The notes under the pieces: model-generated | Told to the model about the DNA's origin: nothing | Databases searched by the model: none | What the model saw: the letters and a program-made list of their open reading frames with translations, nothing else | Made by a program: the position numbers and the translations under genes | Part shown: positions 1-8,500 of the stretch, in pieces | How the letters are laid out: each line of letters starts with the position of its first letter | Numbering within the stretch: position 1 is the stretch's first letter | Source: Streptomyces taklimakanensis | Lineage (GTDB): Bacteria > Actinomycetota > Actinomycetes > Streptomycetales > Streptomycetaceae | DNA: 64,000 nucleotides | NCBI RefSeq assembly: GCF_009709575.1 | Contig: NZ_WIXO01000001.1 | Span: 4,714,001 to 4,778,000 of the forward strand | Direction: 5' to 3'

Positions 1-1008
1 GGCCCTCGGCGGGGGCGGGCCGGCCGGCGCCAGGGCGGGCTGGGGCAGCTCGGACTCGGGCAGGGCGCGGGCCCGCTGGATGGCCGCCAGCCACTGTTCC
101 AACTGCCGGCGCCCCATCCGCTGCCCGAAGCCGGGCAGCGCGGCGAGCGCCTGCGCGCTGGTGGGCATGGCCAGCGCGGCCTCCACGATGGCCGTGTCGC
201 CGAGCACCTTCCCGGGCGAGACGTCACGGCGCCGCGCCACCCGGTCACGGACCGTCCACAGCTCCCGAACGGCCGCCATCTGCCGCCGCCTGCGCACCTT
301 GTGCATGCCCGAGGTGCGCCGCCAGGGATCCTTGCGGGGCGCCGGGGGAGGAGCGGCGACGATGGCGGCGAACTCCTGGCGCGCCCAGTCGAGCTTGCCC
401 TGGCGTTCCAGCTCTTCCTCCAGGGCGTCGCGCAGGTCCACCAGCAGTTCCACGTCCAGTGCCGCGTACCGCAGCCAGGGCTCGGGCAGCGGGCGGGTGG
501 ACCAGTCCACGGCGGAGTGGCCCTTCTCCAGGGAGTAGCCCAGGACGTTCTCGACCATCGCGCCGAGGCCGACCCGGGCGAAGCCCGCGAGCCGCCCGGC
601 CAGCTCGGTGTCGAACAGCCTCCTCGGGAGCATCCCCGTCTCCCGTAGACAGGGGAGGTCCTGGGTGGCGGCGTGCAGCACCCACTCGGCGTCCGCGATC
701 GCCTCGCCGAGGGAGGACAGGTCCGGGCAGCCGACCGGGTCGACCAGGGCGGTCCCCGCGCCCTCGCGGCGCAGCTGGACGAGGTAGGCGCTCTGCCCGT
801 AGCGGTAGCCGGACGCCCGCTCGGCGTCGACGGCGACGGGACCCCGGCCCGCGGCGAAGGCGGACACGACCTCGGCGAGGGCCTCGGGGGTGGTGGTGAC
901 GGGCGGGATGCCCTCGCGCGGTTCCAGCAGGGGGACCGGCCCCGGACCCGCCTCCGGGGAGGGAGGCCGCACCGCGTTGCTTATGGAGGTCTCTCGGGCG
1001 TCGGTCAC
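1..1008 (-). CDS. rnd: Ribonuclease D (3'-5' exonuclease with HRDC domain), 3' end cut by window edge
   Basis: This is a DEDD-family 3'-5' exoribonuclease of the RNase D type, which trims structured RNA ends such as tRNA precursors. The 336 visible codons open with GTG at 1008. The catalytic motifs are present in order: VAVDAERASGYRYG (Exo I, DxE) near residue 62, the Exo II region around HAATQDLPCL near 115, and YAALDVELLVDL (Exo III, YxxxD) near 180. An HRDC-like helical region follows from about residue 250 (VRELWTVRDRVARRRDVSPG), as expected for nucleic-acid binding. The reading frame is still open at base 1, so the C terminus lies outside the window. It lies downstream of the LuxR-type regulator on the same strand, separated by about 300 bases that contain a strong hairpin, so separate transcription is likely. 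The family assignment is firm; the physiological substrate is not visible here. Confidence 0.9.
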   Translation of the reverse strand, partial: MTDARETSISNAVRPPSPEAGPGPVPLLEPREGIPPVTTTPEALAEVVSAFAAGRGPVAVDAERASGYRYGQSAYLVQLRREGAGTALVDPVGCPDLSSLGEAIADAEWVLHAATQDLPCLRETGMLPRRLFDTELAGRLAGFARVGLGAMVENVLGYSLEKGHSAVDWSTRPLPEPWLRYAALDVELLVDLRDALEEELERQGKLDWARQEFAAIVAAPPPAPRKDPWRRTSGMHKVRRRRQMAAVRELWTVRDRVARRRDVSPGKVLGDTAIVEAALAMPTSAQALAALPGFGQRMGRRQLEQWLAAIQRARALPESELPQPALAPAGPPPPRA

Positions 1009-1091
1009 GCGACAAGGGTAGCCGTGCGCACGTGGTGCGCAGCGTCCGCCGACGGAACGTCACGTCGCCGCGCGTCGCGCACCGCGCGGAA

Positions 1092-1131
1092 CCGGCCCGG
1101 CCCGGCCCGCTGAGGGGCCGGGCCGGGCCGG
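1092..1131 (-). terminator. 17-bp GC hairpin downstream of the LuxR-type regulator
   Basis: A perfect 17-bp inverted repeat (1092-1108 with 1115-1131) encloses a 6-base loop. It lies in the 298-base gap between the regulator's stop at 1307 and the RNase D start at 1008. Its position suggests termination of the regulator transcript. There is no clear U-tract, which is usual for Streptomyces terminators. The rest of the gap (1132-1306) holds only purine-rich DNA with no gene that I can see. Confidence 0.6.
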
Positions 1132-1306
1132 AGCACGACGGGTCGGGGGGAAGGAGAGGAGGAGAGGACGAGGGAGCGGGGGGAATCGGAGGGGGAACGG
1201 GAGCGGGTCGGGAGCCGCGCGGGTCCGACGGAGAGGCTCGTCGGCGGGCGCGGACCGGTGGGCCCTCCCGCGGACGGTCGTCGGGCCCGGTGGGCTCGGT
1301 GGACGT

Positions 1307-1975
1307 TCAGTGGATGATGCCGGTGCGCAGGGCGACGGCGACCATGCCCGCCCGGTCGCCGGTGCCCAGCTTGCGGGCGATCCGGGCGAGGTGGCTCTTG
1401 ACGGTCAGGGCGGACAGGCCCATCGAGACGCCGATGGCCTTGTTGGACTGCCCCTCCGCCACCAGCCGCAGCACCTCGATCTCCCGACCGGACAGCTCGC
1501 GGTAGCCGCTGGGCTGGCCGGGCGCGCCCGGCGGGCGGCGGTGCATGCGGGCGGCGGCGGTGGCGCCGATGGGGGTGGCGCCGGGGCGCCCGGGGTGGTG
1601 GCCGGGGGTGCCGCGGGTGCCGGTGACGACATATCCCTTGACGCCGCCGGCCAGGGCGTTGCGCACGGCGCCGATGTCGTCGGCGGCCGACAGCGCCAGA
1701 CCGTTGGGCCAGCCCGCGGCCCGGGTCTCGGAGAGGAGGGTCAGGCCGGAGCCGTCGGGCAGGTGGACCTCGGCCACGCAGATGTCGCGCGGGTTGGCCA
1801 CGCGGGGACGGGCCTCCGCGATCGAGGACGCCTCGATCACGTCCCGGACACCGAGCGCCCACAGGTGGCGGGTGACGGTGGACCGGACCCGAGGGTCGGC
1901 GACGACGACCATCGCCGTCGGCTTGTTCGGGCGGTAGGCGACCAGGCTTGTGGGGTGCTCAAGAAGAACGGACAC
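1307..1975 (-). CDS. Atypical response regulator with LuxR-type HTH
   Basis: A 222-aa transcription factor. It starts at GTG 1975, behind a clear AGGAGG about 5 bases upstream. Residues 20-125 form a receiver-like domain and residues 155-222 a LuxR/GerE HTH (ELSGREIEVLRLVAEGQSNK, then LTVKSHLARIARKLG). The receiver is unusual. The first acidic pocket reads VADPRVR with a single Asp, and the phosphoacceptor position reads VAEVHLPDGSG, with Glu where Asp is expected. The conserved Lys (GGVKGYV) is kept. Glu at this site often mimics phosphorylation, so I infer phosphorylation-independent control. No histidine kinase lies nearby, which makes it an orphan regulator. The linker at 125-150 is rich in Gly, Pro, Arg and His. 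Its targets cannot be read from the sequence. Confidence 0.88.
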   Translation of the reverse strand: MSVLLEHPTSLVAYRPNKPTAMVVVADPRVRSTVTRHLWALGVRDVIEASSIAEARPRVANPRDICVAEVHLPDGSGLTLLSETRAAGWPNGLALSAADDIGAVRNALAGGVKGYVVTGTRGTPGHHPGRPGATPIGATAAARMHRRPPGAPGQPSGYRELSGREIEVLRLVAEGQSNKAIGVSMGLSALTVKSHLARIARKLGTGDRAGMVAVALRTGIIH

Positions 1976-2036
1976 CGGGCCTCCTGGGGAGTGGAGAGCG
2001 GACGGAAGCCGACTATGGGGGGAAGTCGGGATGGGA

Positions 2037-2056
2037 TGACCCCTGTGTGAGGGTCA
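2037..2056. promoter_or_regulatory. Inverted repeat upstream of the LuxR-type regulator
   Basis: The arms TGACCC (2037-2042) and GGGTCA (2051-2056) are separated by 8 bases. They sit 62 to 81 bases upstream of the regulator's GTG start, in the 184-base gap before DUF3000. A dyad of this size in a promoter region could be an autoregulatory operator; this is inference from position and symmetry only. Confidence 0.3.
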
Positions 2057-2159
2057 CAGAATCCTTCGGCAGGACCCCCGCCCGGCTTTAGGGAACGATC
2101 ACGAATGAGTGAGAGGAAATTTCCGACAAACCGGACGCGCAACCCGTTCCGGGGAACCG

Positions 2160-2840
2160 TCAGAGTGGCTGCGGGCCACGGCGCTGCGGCAGTGGTACGA
2201 CGGCCGCTCCCTCGCCGCTCTCCGGCGGCAGCCCCGCGCACTGGGAGAGCAGGTCGCACCACGCGCCCAGGTGCCCGGCCACGGTGTTCGCCGCGGCCGA
2301 CGCGTTCGCCCCGGCCGCTCCCGGCGCCGCGTCCCCGGCTCCCTCCAGGGGTGTCCACGAGGCGCGGACCTCGATCTCCGCCGAGGCCGCCCGCTCCTCC
2401 AACGTCCCGAAGGAGACCGAGCCCGCCCGTGTCACCGTGCCACCCACCTCGGCGTACGCGACCGACCGCGCCCGCAGGGCACCGGTCAGCCACGACCAGG
2501 TCACCTCGGGCAGCAGCGGATCCGTCGCCATCTCCGGCTCCAGCTCGGCGCGGGCCAGGGTCACCACCCGGAACACCCCCCGCCACGCCTCCTGGCCGGC
2601 CGGGTCGTGCAGCAGGACGAACCGGCCGTCGGCCAGCTCCTCGCCGTCCGCCTCCACCGACGCCTCCAGGGCGTACGCGAACGGCGCCAGCCGCCGGGGC
2701 GCCGGCAGCGGGGCCAGCCGCACCTCCGGCCGCGGTCGGAACCCCGTCAGTGCCGCCACGGCCCGACGGAAGGGGAGCGGGGTCTCCTCACCGCCGGGAC
2801 CCTCCGTGCCGTCCGTCAGGTGTGCTCGCGCCGCTGCCAT
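2160..2840 (-). CDS. DUF3000 family protein
   Basis: A 226-aa protein matching the actinobacterial DUF3000 family, whose function is unknown. Typical features are the opening FRRAVAALTGFRPRPEVRL after a short lead, the segment WRGVFRVVTLARAELEPEMA near the middle, and LPEVTWSWLTGAL. The C-terminal part is Ala/Gly-rich, followed by VAGHLGAWCDLLSQC. The start is ATG at 2840. It is divergent from hemE across a 63-base gap, an arrangement I recall in many Streptomyces, so the two probably share a promoter region. There is no signal peptide or membrane segment, so it is expected to be cytosolic. Confidence 0.85.
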   Translation of the reverse strand: MAAARAHLTDGTEGPGGEETPLPFRRAVAALTGFRPRPEVRLAPLPAPRRLAPFAYALEASVEADGEELADGRFVLLHDPAGQEAWRGVFRVVTLARAELEPEMATDPLLPEVTWSWLTGALRARSVAYAEVGGTVTRAGSVSFGTLEERAASAEIEVRASWTPLEGAGDAAPGAAGANASAAANTVAGHLGAWCDLLSQCAGLPPESGEGAAVVPLPQRRGPQPL

Positions 2841-2890
2841 GGGCCGCAGCGTAGGCGGAACGGGTGCCGTCGGAGGGTAGGGACACGTGG

Positions 2891-2896
2891 GAGACT
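2891..2896 (+). promoter_or_regulatory. Candidate -10 element for a leaderless hemE transcript
   Basis: GAGACT ends 7 bases before the hemE GTG at 2904. There is no purine-rich ribosome binding site between them. The same spacing recurs before several other genes in this window, which fits leaderless transcription starting at the initiation codon. Confidence 0.4.
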
Positions 2897-2903
2897 TCTG
2901 GTT

Positions 2904-3971
2904 GTGACCGCCGACGACACCATCCCCGCCCAGATCCCCCCCGCCACCGCGGACTCCGCCTTCCTGCGGGCGTGCCGCCGCGAACCGGTGCCGCACACCC
3001 CGGTGTGGTTCATGCGGCAGGCCGGACGCTCCCTGCCGGAGTACCGCCGGGTGCGGGAGGGCATCGGCATGCTCGACTCCTGCATGCGCCCCGACCTCGT
3101 CACCGAGATCACCCTCCAGCCCGTCCGCCGCCACGGGGTGGACGCGGCGATCTACTTCAGCGACATCGTCGTCCCGCTCAAGGCCATCGGCCTGGAGCTG
3201 GACATCAAGCCCGGGGTCGGGCCCGTCGTCGACCACCCCTTCCGCACGCGCGAGGACCTGGCGCGGCTGCGCCCGCTGGAGCCGGGCGACGTCGACTACG
3301 TCACCGAGGCCGTCGGCATGCTCACCGCGGAGCTGGGCGCCACCCCGCTCATCGGTTTCGCCGGGGCCCCCTTCACCCTCGCCAGCTACCTCGTGGAGGG
3401 CGGTCCCTCCCGCAACCACGAGCACACCAAGGCGATGATGTACGGCGCTCCGGACCTCTGGGCCGACCTCCTGGACCGCCTCGCGGACATCACCGCCGCC
3501 TTCCTGAAGGTGCAGATCGAGGCCGGGGCCTCCGCCGTCCAGCTCTTCGACTCCTGGGCCGGCGCGCTGGCCCCCGAGGACTACCGCCGCTCGGTGCTGC
3601 CCGCCTCCGCCAAGGTCTTCGACGCCGTCGCCCCCTACGGCGTCCCCCGCATCCACTTCGGCGTCGGCACCGGTGAGCTGCTGGGGTCGATGTCCGAGGC
3701 GGGCGCGGACGTCGTCGGCGCGGACTGGCGGGTGCCGCTGGACGAGGCCTCCCGCCGGATCGGCCCGGACAAGGCCGTCCAGGGCAACCTCGACCCGGCC
3801 GTGCTCTTCGCGCCGCGCGAGGCCGTCGAGGCCCAGGCGCGACGGGTGCTGGACGCGGCCCGGGACCTGCCCGGACACGTCTTCAACCTCGGCCACGGAG
3901 TGCTGCCCGACACCGACCCCGACGCCCTCACCCGACTCGTGGAGTACGTGCACGAGCAGACCGCGCGCTGA
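2904..3971 (+). CDS. hemE: Uroporphyrinogen III decarboxylase
   Basis: A 355-aa cytosolic enzyme that decarboxylates the four acetate side chains of uroporphyrinogen III to give coproporphyrinogen III. The family signature PVWFMRQAGRSLPEY is near residue 31. The substrate-binding YFSDIVVPL follows near 85, then GFAGAPFTLASYLVEGG near 150, QLFDSWAGAL near 213 and FNLGHGVLP near the end. The length is normal for the family. The start is the GTG at 2904; upstream sequence in the same frame belongs to the antisense of DUF3000. It is followed by the DUF4349 gene on the opposite strand and, further on, by the two later enzymes of coproporphyrin-dependent haem synthesis, so this is a haem locus. Confidence 0.97.
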   Translation: MTADDTIPAQIPPATADSAFLRACRREPVPHTPVWFMRQAGRSLPEYRRVREGIGMLDSCMRPDLVTEITLQPVRRHGVDAAIYFSDIVVPLKAIGLELDIKPGVGPVVDHPFRTREDLARLRPLEPGDVDYVTEAVGMLTAELGATPLIGFAGAPFTLASYLVEGGPSRNHEHTKAMMYGAPDLWADLLDRLADITAAFLKVQIEAGASAVQLFDSWAGALAPEDYRRSVLPASAKVFDAVAPYGVPRIHFGVGTGELLGSMSEAGADVVGADWRVPLDEASRRIGPDKAVQGNLDPAVLFAPREAVEAQARRVLDAARDLPGHVFNLGHGVLPDTDPDALTRLVEYVHEQTAR

Positions 3972-4004
3972 CGGGCACCGGCCCGGTTCGCCGCCGCGGC
4001 GGCG

Positions 4005-5102
4005 TCACCTCTTTCCGGCGCGTTCCCCGCCGCCGCTCCCGCTGTCGTTCCCGCCGCCGTCGGAGCCGTCGGAGTCGTCGGCGTCGTCGGCGTCGTCGCC
4101 GTCGGTCTCGGGCGGGGCCGCCACCGGGAGCGGTGACGTCACCCCGTGGGCCCCCGAGGACCGCCGGGGCAGCCGGGGGCGCACCAGCCGCCACACCAGC
4201 GCCACCAGCAGCCCCGCCGCGACGAAGGGCAGCGATGCTCCCAGGACGACGGCGAGCCAGCGGAGCATCGTCACGAAGGCGTCCCAGCCGGCCGCCAGGG
4301 CGTCGCCGAAGGAGGGGTCGTCCTCCTTCCGCTCCGCGACCGGCTCCCCGTCCGGCTCGTGCAGCGACAGGGTGACCGTCGCCATCCCGGTGCGCTCCCG
4401 CAGCGACTTCAGTCGCGCCTGGAGCGCCTCCAGATCGGCCTGCCGGTCGCTCAGCTCCGACTCCAGGGAGACCACGTCGGAGAGCGCCACCGCCTCGTCC
4501 ATCAGCTCCCGGACCCGCGCCACGCTGGCCTTCTGCGTCTCGATCCGGCTCTCGACGTCCACCACCTGGTCGGTGACGTCCTTCGCCGAGACCTTCCGCT
4601 CCACCAGCTCGCCCAGCCCGGAGAGCTCCTCCAGCAGGTCGTCGTACTCCCGCGGCGGCACCCGCAGCGTCACCCGGGAGCGGTCGTGGCCCTCGGCATC
4701 GCGGTCGGTGGACTCGTCCGCGACGTAGCCGCCCGCGCTCTCCACCGCCGTGCGGACCTCGGCCAGTGTGCCGGGCACGTCCTCCACCGTCACCGTCAGC
4801 GACGCGGTGCGGACGATGTGGGTCGCGGCGGGATCGGGCAGCTCGTCGGCGGACGCCTCCTGCGAGCCGGCGCCGTCCTCGCCCCGCTCCCCGGCCGTGT
4901 CCTGTCCCGCGTTCCGTTCCGCCGCGGCGTCCTCCCGGACGCTTCCGGCCTCCCGATCGGCCGCCTCGGGCGCGGCCACGCCCCGGTCCACGGCCGATGT
5001 GCTCTCGCCGCCCCCCGTCGCCCCGCAACCGGTCACCGCGAGCGCGGCGGCCAGCAGCACGGCGGCCCCGGCCACCGTGCCGCGTCCACCTGATCCGACC
5101 AT
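4005..5102 (-). CDS. DUF4349 lipoprotein
   Basis: A 365-aa predicted lipoprotein. I chose the ATG at 5102 over an upstream in-frame start because it puts a standard lipoprotein signal at the N terminus, with lipobox AVTGC and Cys near residue 25. The DUF4349 domain spans about residues 95-325. It begins IVRTASLTVTVEDVPGTL and contains a predicted coiled coil (SRIETQKASVARVRELMDEA). A transmembrane helix follows (MLRWLAVVLGASLPFVAAGL). The C-terminal tail is low-complexity Asp/Ser/Gly, built from near-tandem GAC codons at 4035-4110. The domain is found in bacterial envelope proteins of unknown role. It is convergent with hemE and divergent from the hemG/cgoX gene. Confidence 0.85.
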   Translation of the reverse strand: MVGSGGRGTVAGAAVLLAAALAVTGCGATGGGESTSAVDRGVAAPEAADREAGSVREDAAAERNAGQDTAGERGEDGAGSQEASADELPDPAATHIVRTASLTVTVEDVPGTLAEVRTAVESAGGYVADESTDRDAEGHDRSRVTLRVPPREYDDLLEELSGLGELVERKVSAKDVTDQVVDVESRIETQKASVARVRELMDEAVALSDVVSLESELSDRQADLEALQARLKSLRERTGMATVTLSLHEPDGEPVAERKEDDPSFGDALAAGWDAFVTMLRWLAVVLGASLPFVAAGLLVALVWRLVRPRLPRRSSGAHGVTSPLPVAAPPETDGDDADDADDSDGSDGGGNDSGSGGGERAGKR

Positions 5103-5278
5103 CGTCTCCCCCAACTCGTCCTCGACCCTCGGTTGTTGGACGGGCACCGCGGGGCGCGGGTTGCCGGAATCCGGTAGCGAAGCGGTCACGGTCGGGCCGC
5201 CGGCAGATCACATCGGGCCGCCGTGGGCCGTCCCGGGCCGGTCCGCCGTCGCTCGGGGGCTTCTGGGAGAGTGGAGCC

Positions 5279-6658
5279 ATGCACGTCATCGTCGTCGGAG
5301 GCGGCATCGCCGGACTCGCCGCCGCCCACCACCTGCTCCAGGGCGGCGCACGGGTGACCGTCCTGGAGTCCTCCTCCCGCCTCGGCGGCAAGCTGCGCGC
5401 GGGCCGGATCGCGGACGTCACCGTCGATCTCGGCGCCGAGTCGATGCTCGCCCGCCGCCCCGAGGGCCTGGAGCTGGCCCGCGCCGCCGGACTCGGCGAA
5501 GCCCTCCAGCCGCCCGCCGCCGGCACCGCGGCGATCTGGACCCGCGGCGCGGTGCGCCCGATGCCCACCGGCCACGTCATGGGCGTGCCCGGCGACCCGG
5601 CCGCCCTGGCCGGGGTGCTCTCGCCCGAGGGCGTCGCCCGCGCCGCCGAGGACGCCGAGCTGCCGCCCACCGAGGTCGGCGACGACACGGCCGTCGGCGA
5701 GTACGTGGCCGCCCGCCTCGGCCGCGAGGTCGTGGACCGGCTCGTGGAGCCGCTGCTGGGCGGGGTCTACGCCGGGGACGCCTACCGAACCTCCCTGCGC
5801 GCCGCCGTACCCGCCCTCCACGAGGCGGCCGGGACGGAGCGCTCACTGCTCGCCGCCGTGCGCGGCATCCTGGAGCGGTCCGCCGCGCGCGGCCGGACCG
5901 GCCCCGTCTTCACGGGCATCGCCGGCGGCATGGGACGTCTGCCGGGCGCCGTCGCCGACACCTGCCGCGCCGCGGGCGCGGAGATCCTCACCGACACCCC
6001 CGCCCGGGAGCTGCGCCGCACGCCGGAGGGGTGGACGGTGGTCGCGGGGGAGCGCGCGCTGCGCGCCGACGCGGTCGTCCTGGCCGCCCCCGCCCCCGCC
6101 GCCGCCCGGCTGCTGGCCGCCGAGTCCCCGGCGGCGTCGGCGGAGCTGGCCGAGGTCGAGTACGCCTCCATGGCGCTGGTCACGATGGCCTTCCGCCGCG
6201 CCGACCTCACGCGCGTGCCGGAGGGCCGGGGCTTCCTGGTGCCGTCCGTGGACGGGCGGGCGATCAAGGCGTCCACCTTCTCGACCAACAAGTGGACCTG
6301 GTCCGCCGAACAGGACCCGGACCTGTTCGTCCTGCGCACCTCCCTGGGCCGGTACGGGGAGGCGGGGGTCCTGGAGCGCGACGACGCCGACCTGGTGGAG
6401 GCGTCCCTGGCCGACCTGCGCACCGCGATCGGACTCGGCGCGCACCCGGTCGAGACCGTCGTCACCCGCTGGCGGGACGGACTGCCGCAGTACCCCGTCG
6501 GCCACTTGGAGCGCGTCGCCCGGGTGCGCCGCCGGCTCGCCGACCTGCCCGGCCTGGCGGTGTGCGGGGCGGCCTACGACGGCGTGGGCATCCCGGCCTG
6601 CGTCGCGAGCGCCCGCGCCGCCGCCGACGAGGTGCTGGGCTCCCGAGGGCCCCGGTGA
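5279..6658 (+). CDS. hemG: Coproporphyrinogen III / protoporphyrinogen oxidase (HemG/HemY/CgoX type)
   Basis: A 459-aa FAD-dependent oxidase. The N terminus is a dinucleotide-binding fold, VVGGGIAGLAAAHHL, followed by the flavin-contact segment LESSSRLGGKLRAG. The C terminus carries the usual second FAD contact, LAVCGAAYDGVGIPACVASA. In actinobacteria this family oxidises coproporphyrinogen III to coproporphyrin III rather than acting on protoporphyrinogen. That reading is strengthened by the coproheme decarboxylase gene 34 bases downstream, which belongs to the same pathway. The start ATG at 5279 has a GGAG-type ribosome site. The gene is often annotated hemG or hemY; cgoX is the pathway-correct name. 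Confidence 0.93.
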   Translation: MHVIVVGGGIAGLAAAHHLLQGGARVTVLESSSRLGGKLRAGRIADVTVDLGAESMLARRPEGLELARAAGLGEALQPPAAGTAAIWTRGAVRPMPTGHVMGVPGDPAALAGVLSPEGVARAAEDAELPPTEVGDDTAVGEYVAARLGREVVDRLVEPLLGGVYAGDAYRTSLRAAVPALHEAAGTERSLLAAVRGILERSAARGRTGPVFTGIAGGMGRLPGAVADTCRAAGAEILTDTPARELRRTPEGWTVVAGERALRADAVVLAAPAPAAARLLAAESPAASAELAEVEYASMALVTMAFRRADLTRVPEGRGFLVPSVDGRAIKASTFSTNKWTWSAEQDPDLFVLRTSLGRYGEAGVLERDDADLVEASLADLRTAIGLGAHPVETVVTRWRDGLPQYPVGHLERVARVRRRLADLPGLAVCGAAYDGVGIPACVASARAAADEVLGSRGPR

Positions 6659-6692
6659 TCGGACCCCGGCGCGCGCGCGTGAGAATGGCCGT

Positions 6693-7409
6693 ATGACTGC
6701 TGAACCCCGCAAGACGCCCAACGCGGGCAAGAAGGCCAAGGACCTCAACGAGGTCATCCGCTACACCCTCTGGTCGGTCTTCCGCCTGCGCGAGGCGCTC
6801 CCCGAGGACCGCGCCGGGTACGCGGACGAGGTCCAGGAGCTGTTCGACCGGCTCGCCGCCAAGGACGTCACCGTGCGCGGCACCTACGACGTCTCCGGGC
6901 TGCGCGCCGACGCCGACCTGATGATCTGGTGGCACGCGGAGACCGCCGACGCGCTCCAGGAGGCGTACAACCTCTTCCGGCGCACGAAGCTGGGGCGCGC
7001 CCTGGAGCCGGTGTGGTCCAACATGGCGCTGCACCGCCCCGCCGAGTTCAACCGCTCGCACATCCCGGCCTTCCTCGCCGACGAGGAGCCCCGCGCCTAC
7101 GTGTGCGTCTACCCGTTCGTGCGCTCCTACGACTGGTACCTGCTGCCGGACGAGGACCGCCGTCGGATGCTCGCCGACCACGGCAAGATGGCCCGCGGCT
7201 ACCCGGACGTGCGCGCCAACACCGTCGCCTCCTTCGCGCTGGGCGACTACGAGTGGCTGCTGGCCTTCGAGGCGGACGAGCTGCACCGCATCGTCGACCT
7301 CATGCGCCACCTGCGGGGCTCCGAGGCCCGACTCCACGTCCGCGAGGAGGTCCCGTTCTACACCGGCCGCCGCAAGCCGGTCGCGGACCTGGTGGCCGGC
7401 CTGGCCTGA
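6693..7409 (+). CDS. chdC: Coproheme decarboxylase (HemQ/ChdC)
   Basis: A 238-aa chlorite-dismutase-fold enzyme that oxidatively decarboxylates coproheme to haem b, the last step of the coproporphyrin-dependent route. Family features are NEVIRYTLWSVFRL at residues 19-32, DADLMIWWHAETADALQ, YPFVRSYDWYLLPDEDRRRM (region of the catalytic Tyr) and the distal VREEVPFYTGRR. The length is standard for the actinobacterial clade. It lies 34 bases after the oxidase gene but also has its own GAGAAT box 6 bases before the ATG, so an internal leaderless promoter is possible. A long inverted repeat follows the stop. Confidence 0.96.
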   Translation: MTAEPRKTPNAGKKAKDLNEVIRYTLWSVFRLREALPEDRAGYADEVQELFDRLAAKDVTVRGTYDVSGLRADADLMIWWHAETADALQEAYNLFRRTKLGRALEPVWSNMALHRPAEFNRSHIPAFLADEEPRAYVCVYPFVRSYDWYLLPDEDRRRMLADHGKMARGYPDVRANTVASFALGDYEWLLAFEADELHRIVDLMRHLRGSEARLHVREEVPFYTGRRKPVADLVAGLA

Positions 7410-7492
7410 CGGCACCGCACCGTGCCGCGCTCCCGCCCGTCGCCCCGCGGGCCGGGGGCGGGCCGGTTCCCGGCCGACGGCCGCTCCTTTGA

Positions 7493-7526
7493 CGCGAGAC
7501 ACGGGCCGGGGCGGCCCTGTCTCGCG
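7493..7526. terminator. Bidirectional hairpin between chdC and the downstream convergent gene
   Basis: The outer arms CGCGAGAC (7493-7500) and GTCTCGCG (7519-7526) pair perfectly, and the inner arms GGGCC and GGCCC extend the stem. The element sits between two convergent genes (stops at 7409 and 7544), so it can end both transcripts. Confidence 0.65.
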
Positions 7527-7543
7527 CACGGCACCGGTGCTCG

Positions 7544-8299
7544 TCACCAGCTCTCGTGGTCCTCGATCACGCGGACGACGAGCCGGTGGAGGATTTCGAC
7601 CCTGCGCCGGTCCTCCCGCCGGCTGCGCAGGGCTCGCTCGGTCACACGCAGTCGGTGCCAGGCGTTCGACTCCTTGTCCATCACCTCGTCCACCAGGGGA
7701 CGGGTGAACAGGGTCAGGCACTCGGCCAGACGCTGCCGGGTGTCCGGAGACGGTGGGGCCGGGTCGGGGGTCGTGTACCCGCTGGTGAGGTAGCGTGCCG
7801 GATCGGTCAGGCTCCATCCCACGGCGGCGCCGCCTTGGACAAGTAGCGCCAAGCCGGGGGCGATACCGATACGCGCCTCCACAGGCGCGTCCAGGACCGC
7901 CAAGTCCCGCAGGCAGACCAGTTCGGCTGCTTCGGCGTCGCACTGCAGGACTGTTGCCTGCGGCATGCCGAAATCGCGTACCTCGGTGGCGCGGAGCCCA
8001 CCTTGGCGGGTTGGAAGCCCACCGGTGATACGGACAGCGGCTTTCGCGGGAGCGGCTTCGTTCGGCAGGTGGAGCCCGATGGCCACCAGTTCGCGGCTTT
8101 CCTTGTCGAACCGGAGGTCGTCCTCCCCCGACCACAGCCATTGCAGGCTGCCGAAGGTGGTGTGTGCCTGCTGCTCGAACTCCGCTCTGTTGGTGAACTC
8201 ACCGACGATCACCTGCGGCACGTCCAGGGCCAGGCGCGGGGCGAAAGGCAGCGGAACACCCGTCACCACTACGTCCATGGTGTTCAAGGTGATGTTCAC
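7544..8299 (-). CDS. Unknown protein, candidate orphan immunity factor at the edge of the Rhs island
   Basis: A 251-aa soluble protein that I do not recognise. It has no signal peptide and no membrane helix. The first 180 residues look like a beta-rich domain (LALDVPQVIVGEFTNRAEFE, LQWLWSGEDDLRFDKESREL). The last 70 are strongly helical and charged (LRVTERALRSRREDRRRVEI). A GTG at 8299 gives the longest form; an ATG at 8278 is an alternative. On the same strand, about 200 bases upstream, lies a frameshifted toxin tip attached to a broken Rhs tail. In polymorphic-toxin loci, immunity genes sit directly after the toxin tip, so I infer that this may be the surviving cognate immunity gene. A housekeeping role is equally open. 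Confidence 0.7.
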   Translation of the reverse strand: MNITLNTMDVVVTGVPLPFAPRLALDVPQVIVGEFTNRAEFEQQAHTTFGSLQWLWSGEDDLRFDKESRELVAIGLHLPNEAAPAKAAVRITGGLPTRQGGLRATEVRDFGMPQATVLQCDAEAAELVCLRDLAVLDAPVEARIGIAPGLALLVQGGAAVGWSLTDPARYLTSGYTTPDPAPPSPDTRQRLAECLTLFTRPLVDEVMDKESNAWHRLRVTERALRSRREDRRRVEILHRLVVRVIEDHESW

Positions 8300-8500
8300 G
8301 GGAGTGCCACCTCACCGAATCCGGTCGGCAGGAGCCATCGTGCCGCTCCTACCGTCCGGCACGTTGCCGTTCACAGTGTCCCCGAGGACCACCGGCGGAC
8401 CGGGACCTGCGGGCGAGCCGCCGAATGCCTTGACACCGGATTCCCTCCTGGCCCCAGACGGACCGTACGCGATGATAACGCCGCCTCCGCCTGTTCCGGG

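Noticed and set aside
2109..2903. N-terminal extension of hemE in the same open frame
   Set aside because: The upstream part is antisense to DUF3000 and has no HemE similarity; HemE homology begins after GTG 2904.
5102..5189. Longer start for the DUF4349 protein
   Set aside because: It would bury the lipoprotein signal; the start at 5102 places it at the N terminus.
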